Below, one piece after another: positions 54,106 to 63,894 of a stretch of DNA of 64,000 nucleotides (the first letter of the stretch is position 1; each line of letters begins with the position of its first letter). The DNA comes from Acidobacteriota bacterium. GTDB taxonomy: Bacteria > Acidobacteriota > Thermoanaerobaculia > Multivoradales > Multivoraceae. The stretch covers positions 255,501 through 319,500 of the forward strand of contig JAPPCR010000005.1 in assembly GCA_028875725.1 (NCBI GenBank), in the 5' to 3' direction. A program made the position numbers and the translations under genes. The notes below the pieces were generated by a model. The model was given only the letters and a program-made list of their open reading frames with translations. It made no database searches and was not told the origin of the DNA.

Positions 54106-55503
54106 TCAGATGTGCCACTCGATCGTGTCGCCGTTGTAATCGGTGGTCACCCGCCGACCCGGCGGTGCCTCGCGGCCGTCCTGCATCTCCTCGCTCCACC
54201 TGGCGAACGCCTCCTTCAGCTTCGCGACGACCTCCGGGTTGGCGGCGGACAGGTCCTCGGACTCGGAGGGATCCTGGTCGACGTCATAGAGGCGGACCCG
54301 ATCCCCGGCCATCAGCAGCTTCCAGGAGCCGTGACGGACGGCCGCGTTGGGCCCGGAGCGCCAGAACAGATACTCGTGCGGCGCGCCCTCCGTCTCCCCT
54401 GACAGGTAGGGGATGAGGTCGACCCCGTCGAGCCGGTAGCTCTCCACGTTCGGGACGTCCGCCACACTCGCGAAGGTGGCGAAGAGGTCGAGCGAGCTGA
54501 TCGGGTGCTCGTAGACCGTGCCGGCCGGGATGCGGCCGGGGAAGCGCATCAGGAAGGGCACCCGGATGCCGCCTTCGTACAGGTTCCGCTTGTGGCCGAT
54601 CAGGGGGCTGTTGTGGACTCGTTCGGTGTCCGCGGTGCTCATCGCGCCGTTGTCGGCGGTGAAGATGACGAGCGTGTCGTCTGTGAGGCCGTGCTCCTCG
54701 AGCTTGGCGAGGACCATGCCGACCGCGTCGTCCAGGGCGCTGACCATGCCGGCGTAGACCCGCCGGTACGGATCGTCGAAGTCCGGAAAACGCTGGTAGT
54801 GCTCGTCCATCACCTGCATCGGGCCGTGCGGAGCGTAGAAGGCGAGGTAGAGGAAGAAGGGTTCGTCCCTGTTGCGGTCGATGAAACCGATCCCTTCGCG
54901 GGCGAGCTGGGTGGTCTGGTACTCCTTCAGCTCGTCCTCCTCGCGGCCCTTGAACATGGCCACGATGCGGTCCGGGTTCCCGCGGGTCACCGGCTTCATC
55001 TCCAGCGCGTGCGCGCCCGGCCAGCTCGGGTCGACGTAGTTCATGCCGGACGGCATGCCGTAGAAATAGTCGAAGCCGCGGTCGAGCGGATGCAGCAGCC
55101 GCCGCATGCCGAGCTGCCACTTGCCGATCGCGGCGTTGGTGTAGCCGGCGGTCTTCAGCGCCTCGGCGATCGTGCGGTGGTGGATGCCGAGCGTCCCCCG
55201 GGCGGCGCCGATCGGCGGCACGGTCTGGGAGTTCAGTTCCTTGCCCCAGCGCTGCTGGTAGCGGCCCGTGATCAGCCCGTTGCGCGACGGGTTGCACACC
55301 GGCGCGGTCATGTAGCCGGAGACGAAGCGCACGCCGTCCTCGCCGAGCGAGTCGATGTGCGGAGTCGGGATGCCGGCGCCGCCGTAGGCCGAGATCGCAC
55401 CGTAGCCGAGGTCGTCGGCGAAGAGGAGGACGATGTTGGGCGGATCCTCGGCGGCGGTCGCAGCCGTCGCCAGCAGAAAGCAGGAGATTACGAGTCTCTT
55501 CAT
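54106..55503 (-). CDS. Secreted arylsulfatase with formylglycine motif
   Basis: 465 residues from ATG at 55503 after a GAAGGGGGG ribosome-binding site. Signal peptide ending ATAATAAE. Metal site VLLFADDLGYG, and the maturation motif C-N-P-S-R in APVCNPSRNGLITGRY, which would be converted to formylglycine. FTADNGAMS supplies more metal ligands. It hydrolyses sulfate esters, probably of sulfated polysaccharides or glycolipids. No formylglycine-generating enzyme is in the window. Confidence 0.92.
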   Translation of the reverse strand: MKRLVISCFLLATAATAAEDPPNIVLLFADDLGYGAISAYGGAGIPTPHIDSLGEDGVRFVSGYMTAPVCNPSRNGLITGRYQQRWGKELNSQTVPPIGAARGTLGIHHRTIAEALKTAGYTNAAIGKWQLGMRRLLHPLDRGFDYFYGMPSGMNYVDPSWPGAHALEMKPVTRGNPDRIVAMFKGREEDELKEYQTTQLAREGIGFIDRNRDEPFFLYLAFYAPHGPMQVMDEHYQRFPDFDDPYRRVYAGMVSALDDAVGMVLAKLEEHGLTDDTLVIFTADNGAMSTADTERVHNSPLIGHKRNLYEGGIRVPFLMRFPGRIPAGTVYEHPISSLDLFATFASVADVPNVESYRLDGVDLIPYLSGETEGAPHEYLFWRSGPNAAVRHGSWKLLMAGDRVRLYDVDQDPSESEDLSAANPEVVAKLKEAFARWSEEMQDGREAPPGRRVTTDYNGDTIEWHI

Positions 55504-55602
55504 CGGGTACCCCCCTTCGAACATCGTTCGGGTTTCTTCCGTTCAGGATACACGCGCCCCGGGCGGGGATCGGCCTTCCGCGAGCAAGTACGATTGCTCG
55601 CC

Positions 55603-57636
55603 ATGCGATCCGCCAGCGCCACGAACCCGACCGCCGCCGTCGCGGCGGTGCTCCTCCTCACTGCCTGCGGCCCGACCGACGAAGACTGGCCGGTCTACCT
55701 CGGCGACTCCGGACGCCGGCACTACAGCCCGCTGACCGAGATCGACCGGGACAACGTGAGCCGGCTCGAGGTCGCCTGGGTCTACGACGCGGGCGAACCC
55801 CGGGGGGCGGGCGCCACGATGTACACGAGCCCCCTGGTCATCGACGGCGTGCTCTACGCCCTCTCGCCCCATCTCGACGCCTTCGCGCTCGACGCCGCCA
55901 CCGGCGAGGAGATCTGGCGCAGCGAACTGGAGCTTCCCGGCAACGCCCAGCGCGGTCTCATGTGGTGGGAGAACGGCTCCGACCGGCGGCTCTTCTACAC
56001 CCACGGCAAGGACCTGATCGCGCTCGACGCCGCCGACGGCAGTCTGGTCGAGGGCTTCGGCGACGGCGGTGTCCTCGACGTGACGCCGGACGTCGACCGG
56101 GCCGGCGTCATCTTCGTCACCGTGCCGGGACTCGTCTTCGAAGACAAGCTGATCCTCGGCTTCTCGACGAACGAGGACGCGAACGCGTACCCGGGTTCGA
56201 TCCGGGCCTTCAGCGCGGTCGACGGCAGCCTGGTCTGGCAGTTCGACACGATTCCGAAGCCGGGCGACGCCGGCTCCGAGACCTGGGCCGACGGCTCGCT
56301 CGAGCGCGCGGGCGGCGCCAACGTCTGGACCGGCATGGCGCTGGACGAAGAGCGCGGCATCGTGTTCGCGCCGACCGGGTCGGCGACCCCCGACTTCTAC
56401 GGCGCGAGCCGTCTCGGCGACAACCTGTTCTCCGACGCCCTGGTGGCGGTGGACGCGCGGACCGGCGAACTCAAGTGGCACTTCCAGGTCGTCCGCCACG
56501 ACCTCTGGGACAAGGACAATCCGTCGCCGCCGACCCTGGTCCAGCTCGAGCGCGACGGCCGCACGATCGACGCGGTCGCGATCACGACGAAGACGGGGCA
56601 GCTCTACGTCTTCGACCGGGAGACCGGCGAGTCGATGTACCCGATCCACGAGATCGAGACGCCGATTCCGAGCACCCTGCCGGGCGAAGTGACGGCGCCG
56701 ACCCAGCCGATGTCGGCGGTGGTCATCAGCCGCCAGGACTTCGAGATCACGAACCGCACCCCGGAAGCGCGGGCGTTCGTCAAGGAGCGGATCAAGGACT
56801 GGGATCTGCGCCCCTGGGCGCCGCCGAAGGTCGGCACCGTGCTCTTCATGCCCTGGTATGACGGCGGCGGCGAGTGGGGCGGCTCGGCGTTCGACCCGGG
56901 CAACAACCACCTGATCGTCAACGCGAACGACGTCGCCGGCATTCTCAACCTCACCGAAGTTCCCGTCGGCTTCAGCCGCTACGGCACCTACGCGCTTCAC
57001 TGCGGACGCTGCCACGGGTTGAAGCTCGAGGGCACCGACATGGGCGGCCCCCTGCTCGGCGTCGGCGACCGCCTGTCGCGCGGCGAGATGCGCCGGATCA
57101 TTCGCGAAGGCAGCGGCCGGATGGAGGGTTTCGCGCACCTCAACCGGATCGAGCTGGGCGCGATCGAGGCGTACATCCTGTCGCCGGAGCCCGAGGAGGA
57201 CGAGCCCCGGGGCGAACTCGCCTACGCGCTCGGCGGCTACGTCTATCTTCGCGACCACGAGAACCTGCCCGGCAACTCACCGCCCTGGGGAACGCTCAAC
57301 TCGATTGACCTCGCCACCGGCGAGATCGCCTGGAAGGTGCCGTTCGGCGACTATCCCTCGCATCCCGGCCTCGGCTTCGGCGCGGTCAACTACGGCGGCC
57401 CGGTGGTCACGGCGTCGGGTCTCATCTTCATCGGAGCGACGCCGGACGAGATGTTCCGCGCCTACGACACGAGGAACGGCGAGATCCTCTGGGAAGCGAA
57501 GCTGTCGGCAGCCGGCTACGCGACGCCGGCCGTCTACAGCGTGGACGGCAAGCAGTACGTCGTGATCGCCGCCGGCGGCGGGCGTACGGGCGGCCCCTCG
57601 GGGGGCGACTACATCGCCTTCAGCCTGCCGGAGTAG
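55603..57636 (+). CDS. PQQ-dependent dehydrogenase with inserted cytochrome c domain (lipoprotein)
   Basis: 677 residues from ATG at 55603. Lipobox LLLTAC. Eight-bladed propeller typical of quinoproteins: WPVYLGDSGRRHYSPLTEI, Trp-rich blades, ALDAADGSLV, YVFDRETGESMYPIHE. A heme c motif CGRCH sits within the later part (about residue 467), between blades, then the propeller closes (GLIFIGATPDEMFRAYD). It resembles membrane glucose or alcohol dehydrogenases that pass electrons to the respiratory chain. Substrate not assignable. PQQ synthesis genes are not in the window. Confidence 0.87.
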   Translation: MRSASATNPTAAVAAVLLLTACGPTDEDWPVYLGDSGRRHYSPLTEIDRDNVSRLEVAWVYDAGEPRGAGATMYTSPLVIDGVLYALSPHLDAFALDAATGEEIWRSELELPGNAQRGLMWWENGSDRRLFYTHGKDLIALDAADGSLVEGFGDGGVLDVTPDVDRAGVIFVTVPGLVFEDKLILGFSTNEDANAYPGSIRAFSAVDGSLVWQFDTIPKPGDAGSETWADGSLERAGGANVWTGMALDEERGIVFAPTGSATPDFYGASRLGDNLFSDALVAVDARTGELKWHFQVVRHDLWDKDNPSPPTLVQLERDGRTIDAVAITTKTGQLYVFDRETGESMYPIHEIETPIPSTLPGEVTAPTQPMSAVVISRQDFEITNRTPEARAFVKERIKDWDLRPWAPPKVGTVLFMPWYDGGGEWGGSAFDPGNNHLIVNANDVAGILNLTEVPVGFSRYGTYALHCGRCHGLKLEGTDMGGPLLGVGDRLSRGEMRRIIREGSGRMEGFAHLNRIELGAIEAYILSPEPEEDEPRGELAYALGGYVYLRDHENLPGNSPPWGTLNSIDLATGEIAWKVPFGDYPSHPGLGFGAVNYGGPVVTASGLIFIGATPDEMFRAYDTRNGEILWEAKLSAAGYATPAVYSVDGKQYVVIAAGGGRTGGPSGGDYIAFSLPE

Positions 57637-57697
57637 CCGCGACCACGGTGCGCCGGCACTTCCCTGGCCGCCCGTTTCGGCATAAATCTATTGCATC

Positions 57698-57724
57698 CGG
57701 GTAAAAATACGGCTAGTTTACCCG
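57698..57724. promoter_or_regulatory. CGGGTAAA-N11-TTTACCCG inverted repeat at the DUF4143 gene start
   Basis: Perfect 8-bp arms in an AT-rich patch, ending 1 nt before the ATG at 57726. No Shine-Dalgarno sequence. The site could be an operator overlapping a promoter for a leaderless or short-leader transcript, or a hairpin masking the start. TAAAAAT inside it could serve as a -10 element. Confidence 0.5.
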
Positions 57725-57725
57725 C

Positions 57726-58883
57726 ATGTACGAGCGAGTGCTGGCTCCGGTTCTGCGCTCATCGCAGCGTAGCGCCCTTGTTCTCGGCCCCCGCCAGGTC
57801 GGCAAGTCGACCTTGCTGGCGACCCTTGAGCCGGACCTGATCGTCAACCTGGCCGAACCGGGGGCGTTCCGGGACTACGTAGCAGAGCCGGAACGGCTGT
57901 CCCGGGAGCTGGCCGTCGCGCCGAAGGAATCAACGACCGTCTTCCTGGACGAAGTGCAGCGAGTTCCGGCTCTGCTCGATGCCGTGCAAGTGCTCCTCGA
58001 CCAGAGGCCGCCCCGCTTCCGCTTCCTGCTGTCCGGTTCGAGCGCCCGCAAGCTGCGGCGTGGACAGGCCAACCTGCTGCCCGGCCGGATCCACGTTCAC
58101 TACATGCATCCGTTGCTTGTCGCGGAACTCGGTTCAGACTTCGACCTGGACCGCGTGCTGGCCCACGGCAGTCTGCCGGGCATCTACTCGGAGACGGACG
58201 ACGCGACCCGCGCGCTCGATCTCCGGAGCTATGTCGACACCTACCTGTGCGCCGAGATCCAGGCTGAGGCCCTGGTGCGCGATGTCGGCGGTTTTGCCCG
58301 CCTGCTTGACCTGGCGGCGGCCGCTTCAGGCCGCATCCTCAACCTGAACTCGCTCTGCAAGGACGCCGGCATCTCCTACGAGACCGCGAGGCGATATCTG
58401 GATGTCCTCGAGGACACTCTGGTCGCCTTCCGCGTCCCGGCCTGGAGCGGCTCGGACCGATCGTCGCTGGTGCGCCACGGCAAGCTCTTCCTGTTCGACC
58501 TCGGCGTGCGGAATGCCCTGCTCCGCCGGCCGCTCGACCGTCCGCTCGACGACGAGCGCGGCCTGCTGCTCGAACACCTCGTGGCCTACGAGCTCCAACG
58601 CCGACTGGGAACGCTCTGGCCGGAGGCGGCTCTCTACCACTACCGCACCCGCCACGGTGCCGAGGTCGACTTCGTCCTGGAAGTGGGCCGGGAAGTCTGG
58701 GGGATCGAAGTCAAGGCAGGCCGGCGCGCGGATCGGTCCGTGCTTCGCGGCTTCCGCTCTCTGGCGCAGAGGACCGACCGTCTGAAGCGCCGGATCGTCG
58801 TCTATCTGGGAGATCGGCCGCAGCGGATCGAGGATGTGGAGGTGCTGCCGTTCGAGGAGTTCGCGGCGCTGTTGCCGCCCTAA
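57726..58883 (+). CDS. AAA ATPase with DUF4143 C-terminal domain
   Basis: 385 residues. Walker A GPRQVGKSTLL (about 24-34), Walker B VFLDEVQRVP, sensor region FLLSGSSARKLRRG, then the DUF4143 part (DAGISYETARRYLDVLEDTL; YYRTRHGAEVDFVLEVGREV), which carries a nuclease-like DFVxE signature. Such proteins are patchily distributed, with roles suggested but unproven in defence or mobile-element biology. A palindrome sits at its start codon. Gap to the convergent esterase is 9 bp. Confidence 0.88.
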   Translation: MYERVLAPVLRSSQRSALVLGPRQVGKSTLLATLEPDLIVNLAEPGAFRDYVAEPERLSRELAVAPKESTTVFLDEVQRVPALLDAVQVLLDQRPPRFRFLLSGSSARKLRRGQANLLPGRIHVHYMHPLLVAELGSDFDLDRVLAHGSLPGIYSETDDATRALDLRSYVDTYLCAEIQAEALVRDVGGFARLLDLAAAASGRILNLNSLCKDAGISYETARRYLDVLEDTLVAFRVPAWSGSDRSSLVRHGKLFLFDLGVRNALLRRPLDRPLDDERGLLLEHLVAYELQRRLGTLWPEAALYHYRTRHGAEVDFVLEVGREVWGIEVKAGRRADRSVLRGFRSLAQRTDRLKRRIVVYLGDRPQRIEDVEVLPFEEFAALLPP

Positions 58884-58892
58884 GCGAGCCGA

Positions 58893-59960
58893 CTATGGCG
58901 CCAGTCCCTGGCGGCGCAGAAAGTCGAGCAGCAGCTCGACTGTCGCATCGCCTTCCTTCGCCATGTTCGGCCGGATCGAGTTGTGGGTGCGGTCGACCAG
59001 CCACTCGAACTCGACTTCGGCGCCCGCGGCCTCCATCGCCTCAAACATCTCCACGTTCTGCGTACGGCGAGTCTCGGTGTCCCCGTCCGCGACGGTGATC
59101 AGCATCGGTGGCAGGTCGGGCGCCACGTAGCGGATCGGCGAGGCTTCGCGGACGACTTCCGGGTCGGCACGCCAGGTCAACAGGTGGCGTTCGCGGCCGG
59201 CGCGTTCGGCGTTCATCAGGCCGGTGATGGGCAGCGACGCACGGATGTTGCCGAGATCCAGATCGTGGGCGCGGAGGTAGCGCTCGTCGACGGAGAGCAG
59301 CGCCGCGATGTGGCCGCCGGCGGAGCCGCCGGAGACGGCGATCCGTTCCGGGTCGCCGCCGTAGTCCCGGATGTGGTCCCAGACCCAGCGGAACGCCGCA
59401 GCCGCGTCCTCGATGTAGGCGGGGTAGGCGTACTCGGGCGACAGCCGGTAGTTGGGCGCCACGACGAGATAGCCGAGCGACCCGAACCGCGGTCCCAGGT
59501 CGACGAGGCTGTACTTGTCTCCGTTGTAGAGCCCGCCGCCGTGGAAGAAGACCAGGACGGGATGCGGGCCGTCGCCGGCCGGGATGTAAAGGTCGAGCTT
59601 GCCGCGGCCGCCGGCGTAGGCGTCGCCGGTGGCGTACTCCAGGTTGCGGACGATGCGGACTCGGTTCGTGGTCTCCTCGGAGAAGTCCCAGTTGTCGGGG
59701 CCGCGCCGGGTCTTGCGGCCGCGGCCGGCGCCGCCACGGCCGATCGCGTCGAGTTCCTCGGCTGAGAGGACGCCGTCGTCGTCGGCGTCGAGCGCCCAGA
59801 GCAGGACGCGCCTGGCCTGGGCGGGCAGTTCGGACGCGAGGAGAGTGCCATCGCCGTCGGCGTCCAGGGCGGCGACTAGCGGTGACGGGGTGTCGGTCTG
59901 AGCGGATATCGGCGCCGGAAGCAGCGCGACGGCGAAAGCGGAGGCGAGCGAGCGGATCAT
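58893..59960 (-). CDS. Secreted alpha/beta-hydrolase esterase with N-terminal EF-hands
   Basis: 355 residues. Signal peptide ends PAPISAQ. Two EF-hand loops DADGDGTLLASE and DADDDGVLSAEE (about 33-75) precede the hormone-sensitive-lipase/BD-FAE-like hydrolase: oxyanion FHGGGLYNGD, nucleophile GGSAGGH, acid Asp in TVADGDTETRR, His in DRTHNS. Probably a calcium-binding carboxylesterase exported to act on acylated carbohydrates. It neighbours other exported hydrolases. Confidence 0.88.
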   Translation of the reverse strand: MIRSLASAFAVALLPAPISAQTDTPSPLVAALDADGDGTLLASELPAQARRVLLWALDADDDGVLSAEELDAIGRGGAGRGRKTRRGPDNWDFSEETTNRVRIVRNLEYATGDAYAGGRGKLDLYIPAGDGPHPVLVFFHGGGLYNGDKYSLVDLGPRFGSLGYLVVAPNYRLSPEYAYPAYIEDAAAAFRWVWDHIRDYGGDPERIAVSGGSAGGHIAALLSVDERYLRAHDLDLGNIRASLPITGLMNAERAGRERHLLTWRADPEVVREASPIRYVAPDLPPMLITVADGDTETRRTQNVEMFEAMEAAGAEVEFEWLVDRTHNSIRPNMAKEGDATVELLLDFLRRQGLAP

Positions 59961-60011
59961 CCTGCCCTCATCGTAGCGCCGCCCAGAGAGCCGGCCGACA
60001 GTGGGCGACGA

Positions 60012-62054
60012 TCAGCCGGCGAGGAGTTGCCGCGCGCGATCCGCGATGGCGGCGGCGTTGATGCCGAGGTTCTCGACCAGAGCGCCGTAGGGCGCGGAGG
60101 CGCCGAAGCGGTCGAGGCCGAGGACGTCGCCGTCGGAGCCCGTCCAGCGTTCCCAGCCCAGGGTCGCCGCGGCTTCGACGGCCAGCCGGCGGCGGACGCC
60201 CGGTGGCAGCACCTCGTCCCGGTACTCCTGTGACTGGGCGGCGAAGGCCTCCCAGGACGGCATGCTGACGACGCGGGCGGCGTGGCCTTCGGCGGTGAGT
60301 TCGACCGCGGCCTCCAGCGTTGGCGCCACCTCGGAGCCGGTGGCGATCAGGATCAGGTCGGGTTCGCCGGCGCAGTCGCTGACGACATAGGCGCCGCGGC
60401 TTACTCCCTCCAGCGCGCCGTCGGCGGTCGCTTCGAGCACGGGGAGCTTCTGGCGGGTCAGGACCAGAGCGCAGGGGCCCGGCGTCTCGAGGGCCAGGGC
60501 CCAGGCGGCGGCGGTCTCGTTCGCGTCGGCCGGGCGGACGACGACCAGGCCCGGCACGGCGCGCAGGTGCGCCAGGTGCTCGATCGGCTGGTGGGTCGGG
60601 CCGTCCTCGCCGAGGAACACGGAGTCGTGGGTGAAGACGTAGATCGCCCGGAGTTCCATCAGCGCCGCCAGCCGCAGGCTCGGCTTCAGGTAGTCGAGGA
60701 AGCAGAGGAAGGTGCCGCCGTAGGGACGGAACAGGCCCGACAGGGCCAGACCGTTCATCGCCGCGGCCATCGCGTGCTCGCGCACGCCGAAGCGGAAGTG
60801 CCGCGTCGGCGAACCGGCCGCGTAGTCGCCCTCGCCTTCGAGCAGGGTGTTGTTCGAGCCGGTCAGGTCGGCCGAGCCGCCAGCGAGCTCGGGCACAAGG
60901 TCCTTGAGCGCGTTGAGCGTGACCCCGGAGGCGGAACGCGTGGCGATCGGTCCGGCGTCGGGATCGAAACGCGGGAGGGCATCGCGCCAGCCGTCCGGCA
61001 GGCCGACGGCCAGACGGCGGTCCAGCTCGGCGGCCGCCTCCGGGTACTCGTCGCGGTAGGACCCGAGCAGTCCCTGCCACTCGGCCGCAGCCTCGGACCC
61101 GAAGTCGGCAGCCGGCGCGAAGGCCGCGCGGGCCGCCTCGGGAACCAGGAACTCGGGCTCGAGCGGCCAGCCCAGGGCTTCCTTGGTCGCCACCACTTCA
61201 TCCGCGCCCAGCGGCGCGCCGTGGGAGGCGGCGCTGTCCTGCTTGCTCGGGCTGCCGTAGCCGATGTGGGTGCGAACCTGGATCAAGCTAGGGCGGTCGG
61301 TCTCCGCGAGCGCCGCCTCGAACGCCGCGTCGAGAGCATCGATGTCGTTGCCGTCCTCAACCGACAGCGTGTGCCAGCCGTACGCCTTGTAGCGGCCGAG
61401 CACGTCCTCGCTGAAGCTGAGGTCGGTCGGGCCGTCGATCGTGATCCGGTTCGCGTCGTAGAGCACATTCAGCTTGCCGAGGCCCAGGTGACCGGCCATC
61501 GAGCAGGCCTCGGAGGCGACGCCCTCCATCAGGTCGCCGTCGCTGGCCAGGACCCAGGTCCGGTGGTTGAACAGAACGTGGCCCGGACGGTTGAAACGCA
61601 CCGCGAGGAGCTGCTCGGCGATCGCCATGCCGACGGCGGCCGAGATGCCCTGGCCGAGCGGGCCGGTCGTCACCTCGACGCCGGGCGTCAGGCCGTGCTC
61701 CGGGTGTCCCGGAGTCAAGGAGCCGTACTGGCGGAAGTTCCGGATCTCGTCGAGACTCAGGTCGTAGCCGGCCAGGTGCAGCAGGCCGTAGATCAGCGCC
61801 GACGCGTGGCCGCAGGAAAGGACAAAGCGGTCCCGGTTCGGCCACTGGGGATCCCCGGGCGCGAAGCGCAGGTACTTCGTCCACAGCAGCGCCGCCATCG
61901 CCGCCTGGCCCATCGGCGCGCCCGGATGGCCGCTGTTCGCCCGCTCGACCATGTCGACGGCGAGGAAGCGCAGCGTGTCCGTCGCGACATCCAGTGGCTG
62001 ACGCTGCGGCGGCCCGCCGGTCTCGGGCGTTCCGGCGGCCTCGACCTGACTCAT
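60012..62054 (-). CDS. tkt: Transketolase
   Basis: 680 residues from ATG at 62054. [15 protein letters not shown] near the N-terminus, ThDP/metal motif [40 protein letters not shown], and [16 protein letters not shown] with the catalytic Glu. It exchanges two-carbon units in the pentose phosphate pathway and supplies ribulose and ribose phosphates. This indirectly feeds the KdsD reaction. Confidence 0.96.
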   Translation of the reverse strand: MSQVEAAGTPETGGPPQRQPLDVATDTLRFLAVDMVERANSGHPGAPMGQAAMAALLWTKYLRFAPGDPQWPNRDRFVLSCGHASALIYGLLHLAGYDLSLDEIRNFRQYGSLTPGHPEHGLTPGVEVTTGPLGQGISAAVGMAIAEQLLAVRFNRPGHVLFNHRTWVLASDGDLMEGVASEACSMAGHLGLGKLNVLYDANRITIDGPTDLSFSEDVLGRYKAYGWHTLSVEDGNDIDALDAAFEAALAETDRPSLIQVRTHIGYGSPSKQDSAASHGAPLGADEVVATKEALGWPLEPEFLVPEAARAAFAPAADFGSEAAAEWQGLLGSYRDEYPEAAAELDRRLAVGLPDGWRDALPRFDPDAGPIATRSASGVTLNALKDLVPELAGGSADLTGSNNTLLEGEGDYAAGSPTRHFRFGVREHAMAAAMNGLALSGLFRPYGGTFLCFLDYLKPSLRLAALMELRAIYVFTHDSVFLGEDGPTHQPIEHLAHLRAVPGLVVVRPADANETAAAWALALETPGPCALVLTRQKLPVLEATADGALEGVSRGAYVVSDCAGEPDLILIATGSEVAPTLEAAVELTAEGHAARVVSMPSWEAFAAQSQEYRDEVLPPGVRRRLAVEAAATLGWERWTGSDGDVLGLDRFGASAPYGALVENLGINAAAIADRARQLLAG

Positions 62055-62142
62055 CGACGCGTGGTTCTCGTGGGTCGTGGGCGCGGCGGACGAAGGCGTG
62101 GCGAGGGGCCGGTCAAGCGGCGCCAAGCATACACGTCGCGGC

Positions 62143-62964
62143 TTAGGGCTCCCGCAAGCTGGCAAAGCTACGGGAGCACGGGTTCTCCACGTCGAATTGG
62201 GCGAGTTCGACCGCGCGCGCCACGGCATCCTTCACTGCATCGGGGGTGTCAGGGTCGTCGGCATCGAAGCCCACGAGGTCACTCAAATCGATCCCCATCG
62301 TCTCGAGGTGCAGGCTCACAAGGGCGTCCCCGCGCAGGACGTTCTGCAGCCCGGCGTTCACGCGCGCGGCCCCCCGGACAAGCCGCGGATACGCCTCCAG
62401 GTGCGGGAGCAGATTGCCTTCGTCGTCGTAATAGCGAGGGTCGCCGTCCCGCTGCATCGGCGCCAGAGTCGCGGTCGTGAACTCGTTCAGCCGGTCGACC
62501 TGTTGTTCCAGCGACATGAGCATGACTCTGCCCCTCACGATGGCCTGCACCAGACCGCTGTCCAACGACTCGAAGTTCTGGCTGTCGAAAGCGGCCTGGA
62601 GGACCTGATTGTCGTGCAGGTAGTAGAACTCGTTCAGCGGAATGTTCGGCTGAAGCCCCTCCTCGATCTGCTGGACGACGGCGACGTGCTGCCGCAGCTT
62701 CTCCAGTTCGCCGTGCAGGGACGCCACGAGCATCTCGAAGTCGCAGGTCAGAGCTTCGCGGTACTTCAGCGCGACCTCCTGTTCGCGCTCGGCCTCCTGC
62801 CGGTTGCCGAGGAGGAAGGCCAGGTAGACGCCGACGAAAACGACCAGGAGTTCGATCGCGAAGAACGGCAGGTTCCTCCGCAACCTGGCGCCGAACCCCG
62901 AAAGAGCCGCCGGGGTCTCAGCCATCTCGTCTTCCTCCGCGCGCCGCAACCGGTTCCAGAACAT
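62143..62964 (-). CDS. Single-pass membrane protein of unknown function
   Basis: 273 residues. A basic N-terminus is followed by one membrane helix (about 32-53, [21 protein letters not shown]), then a helical, probably coiled-coil periplasmic domain ([19 protein letters not shown] ... [20 protein letters not shown]). I recognise no family. Proteins of similar layout are often seen as isolated single-copy genes. Confidence 0.65.
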   Translation of the reverse strand: MFWNRLRRAEEDEMAETPAALSGFGARLRRNLPFFAIELLVVFVGVYLAFLLGNRQEAEREQEVALKYREALTCDFEMLVASLHGELEKLRQHVAVVQQIEEGLQPNIPLNEFYYLHDNQVLQAAFDSQNFESLDSGLVQAIVRGRVMLMSLEQQVDRLNEFTTATLAPMQRDGDPRYYDDEGNLLPHLEAYPRLVRGAARVNAGLQNVLRGDALVSLHLETMGIDLSDLVGFDADDPDTPDAVKDAVARAVELAQFDVENPCSRSFASLREP

Positions 62965-63002
62965 GACGGAGGTGCCGTCGGCCCGTCAGGAGCCGAGGAT
63001 TC

Positions 63003-63524
63003 TCAGGGCCTTGAATCAAGATAGCCGTCGACGGCCTTCTCGAGCGCGGCGCTTCGCAGTCCGTTCTCCTTCGCACGGGTGCGGGCCTCTTCCCGGTCCA
63101 CACCCTTCCCCGCGACCAGGTAGGCGTAGTACAGGGCGCCGACCCGGTTGCCCGAGGCGCAGTGGACGAGCACCGGGCCATCCGCCTTGTCCATCGCTTC
63201 GATGAAGCGCTCGAAGGTCTCGGGTTGCTCGAGGCGTTCCGCGTCTACCGGCACGTTCAGGTAGGGAACGTCGAGGCTCTGGAGCGCAGCCTGTTCGTCG
63301 AAGCCCCGGTTCTCGCCTTCGGCGCGCAGGTCCAGGACGAAGGACAGGCCGTCGGCGGCCATCGCCTTGAGCTGGTCCTCGCTCGGCTGGCCGCCGAAGA
63401 GGACGCCCGGTTCCGGGTGCTTCGCGCCCCGCAGGCCGTGGTCCTTCTGTTCGGCTGCTGCGGCAGGAGGGGCAAGAACCAGGGCCACGGTGGACAGTGC
63501 GGCGGCAAGGGACAGGCTACGCAT
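63003..63524 (-). CDS. Exported phosphatase-like protein (DSP/BLH family)
   Basis: 173 residues with signal peptide (MRSLSLAAALSTVALVLAPPAAAA). Core: LFGGQPSEDQLKAMAADGLSFVLDLR, then the active-site-like loop VHCASGNRVGALYY, i.e. Cys with Arg five residues later (CX4R), as in beta-lactamase-hydrolase-like proteins rather than CX5R classical phosphatases. A phosphatase or rhodanese-like role is possible. The start overlaps the stop of sufT (ATGA-type, one base). Confidence 0.75.
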   Translation of the reverse strand: MRSLSLAAALSTVALVLAPPAAAAEQKDHGLRGAKHPEPGVLFGGQPSEDQLKAMAADGLSFVLDLRAEGENRGFDEQAALQSLDVPYLNVPVDAERLEQPETFERFIEAMDKADGPVLVHCASGNRVGALYYAYLVAGKGVDREEARTRAKENGLRSAALEKAVDGYLDSRP

Positions 63525-63865
63525 CAGAAGAACCCCAATTCCAGTTTCGCGGCTTCGCTCATCATCGCCGGGTTCCAGGTCGGATCCCAGACCACCTCGA
63601 CTTCGGCGTCTTCGACGCCCTCGACGTCGCGAACCGTCCGCTCCACGTCGCCGGGCAGCGACTCGGCGACCGGGCAGTGCGGCGAGGTCAGGGTCATCTG
63701 CAGCTTGACGTGTGCTTTCTCATCGATCCGCACGTCGTAGATCAGGCCGAGCTCGTAGATGTCGACCGGGATCTCCGGGTCGTAGACCGTCTTGAGCGCC
63801 TCAACGATGCGGGCCTCGAGGGCCGCCGTGTCCACCTGGACTCCGCTCGCGGCGATGTCGTCCAT
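63524..63865 (-). CDS. sufT: SufT/MIP18-family Fe-S assembly protein (DUF59)
   Basis: 113 residues from ATG at 63865. VYDPEIPVDIYELGLIYDV and MTLTSPHCPVAESLP are diagnostic of the DUF59 family, which helps mature iron-sulfur proteins. The next gene upstream encodes a SufU-like scaffold, so the window ends inside a SUF locus. The symbol is by family. Confidence 0.9.
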   Translation of the reverse strand: MDDIAASGVQVDTAALEARIVEALKTVYDPEIPVDIYELGLIYDVRIDEKAHVKLQMTLTSPHCPVAESLPGDVERTVRDVEGVEDAEVEVVWDPTWNPAMMSEAAKLELGFF

Positions 63866-63894
63866 TGTCCGTTTCCTCCCGTCGACCGTACAGC

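Noticed and set aside
57726..58883. Part of a phage-defence island or toxin-antitoxin pair
   Set aside because: The DUF4143 ATPase stands alone between catabolic genes, with no adjacent small gene, integrase or defence gene, so only the family and the palindrome are reported.
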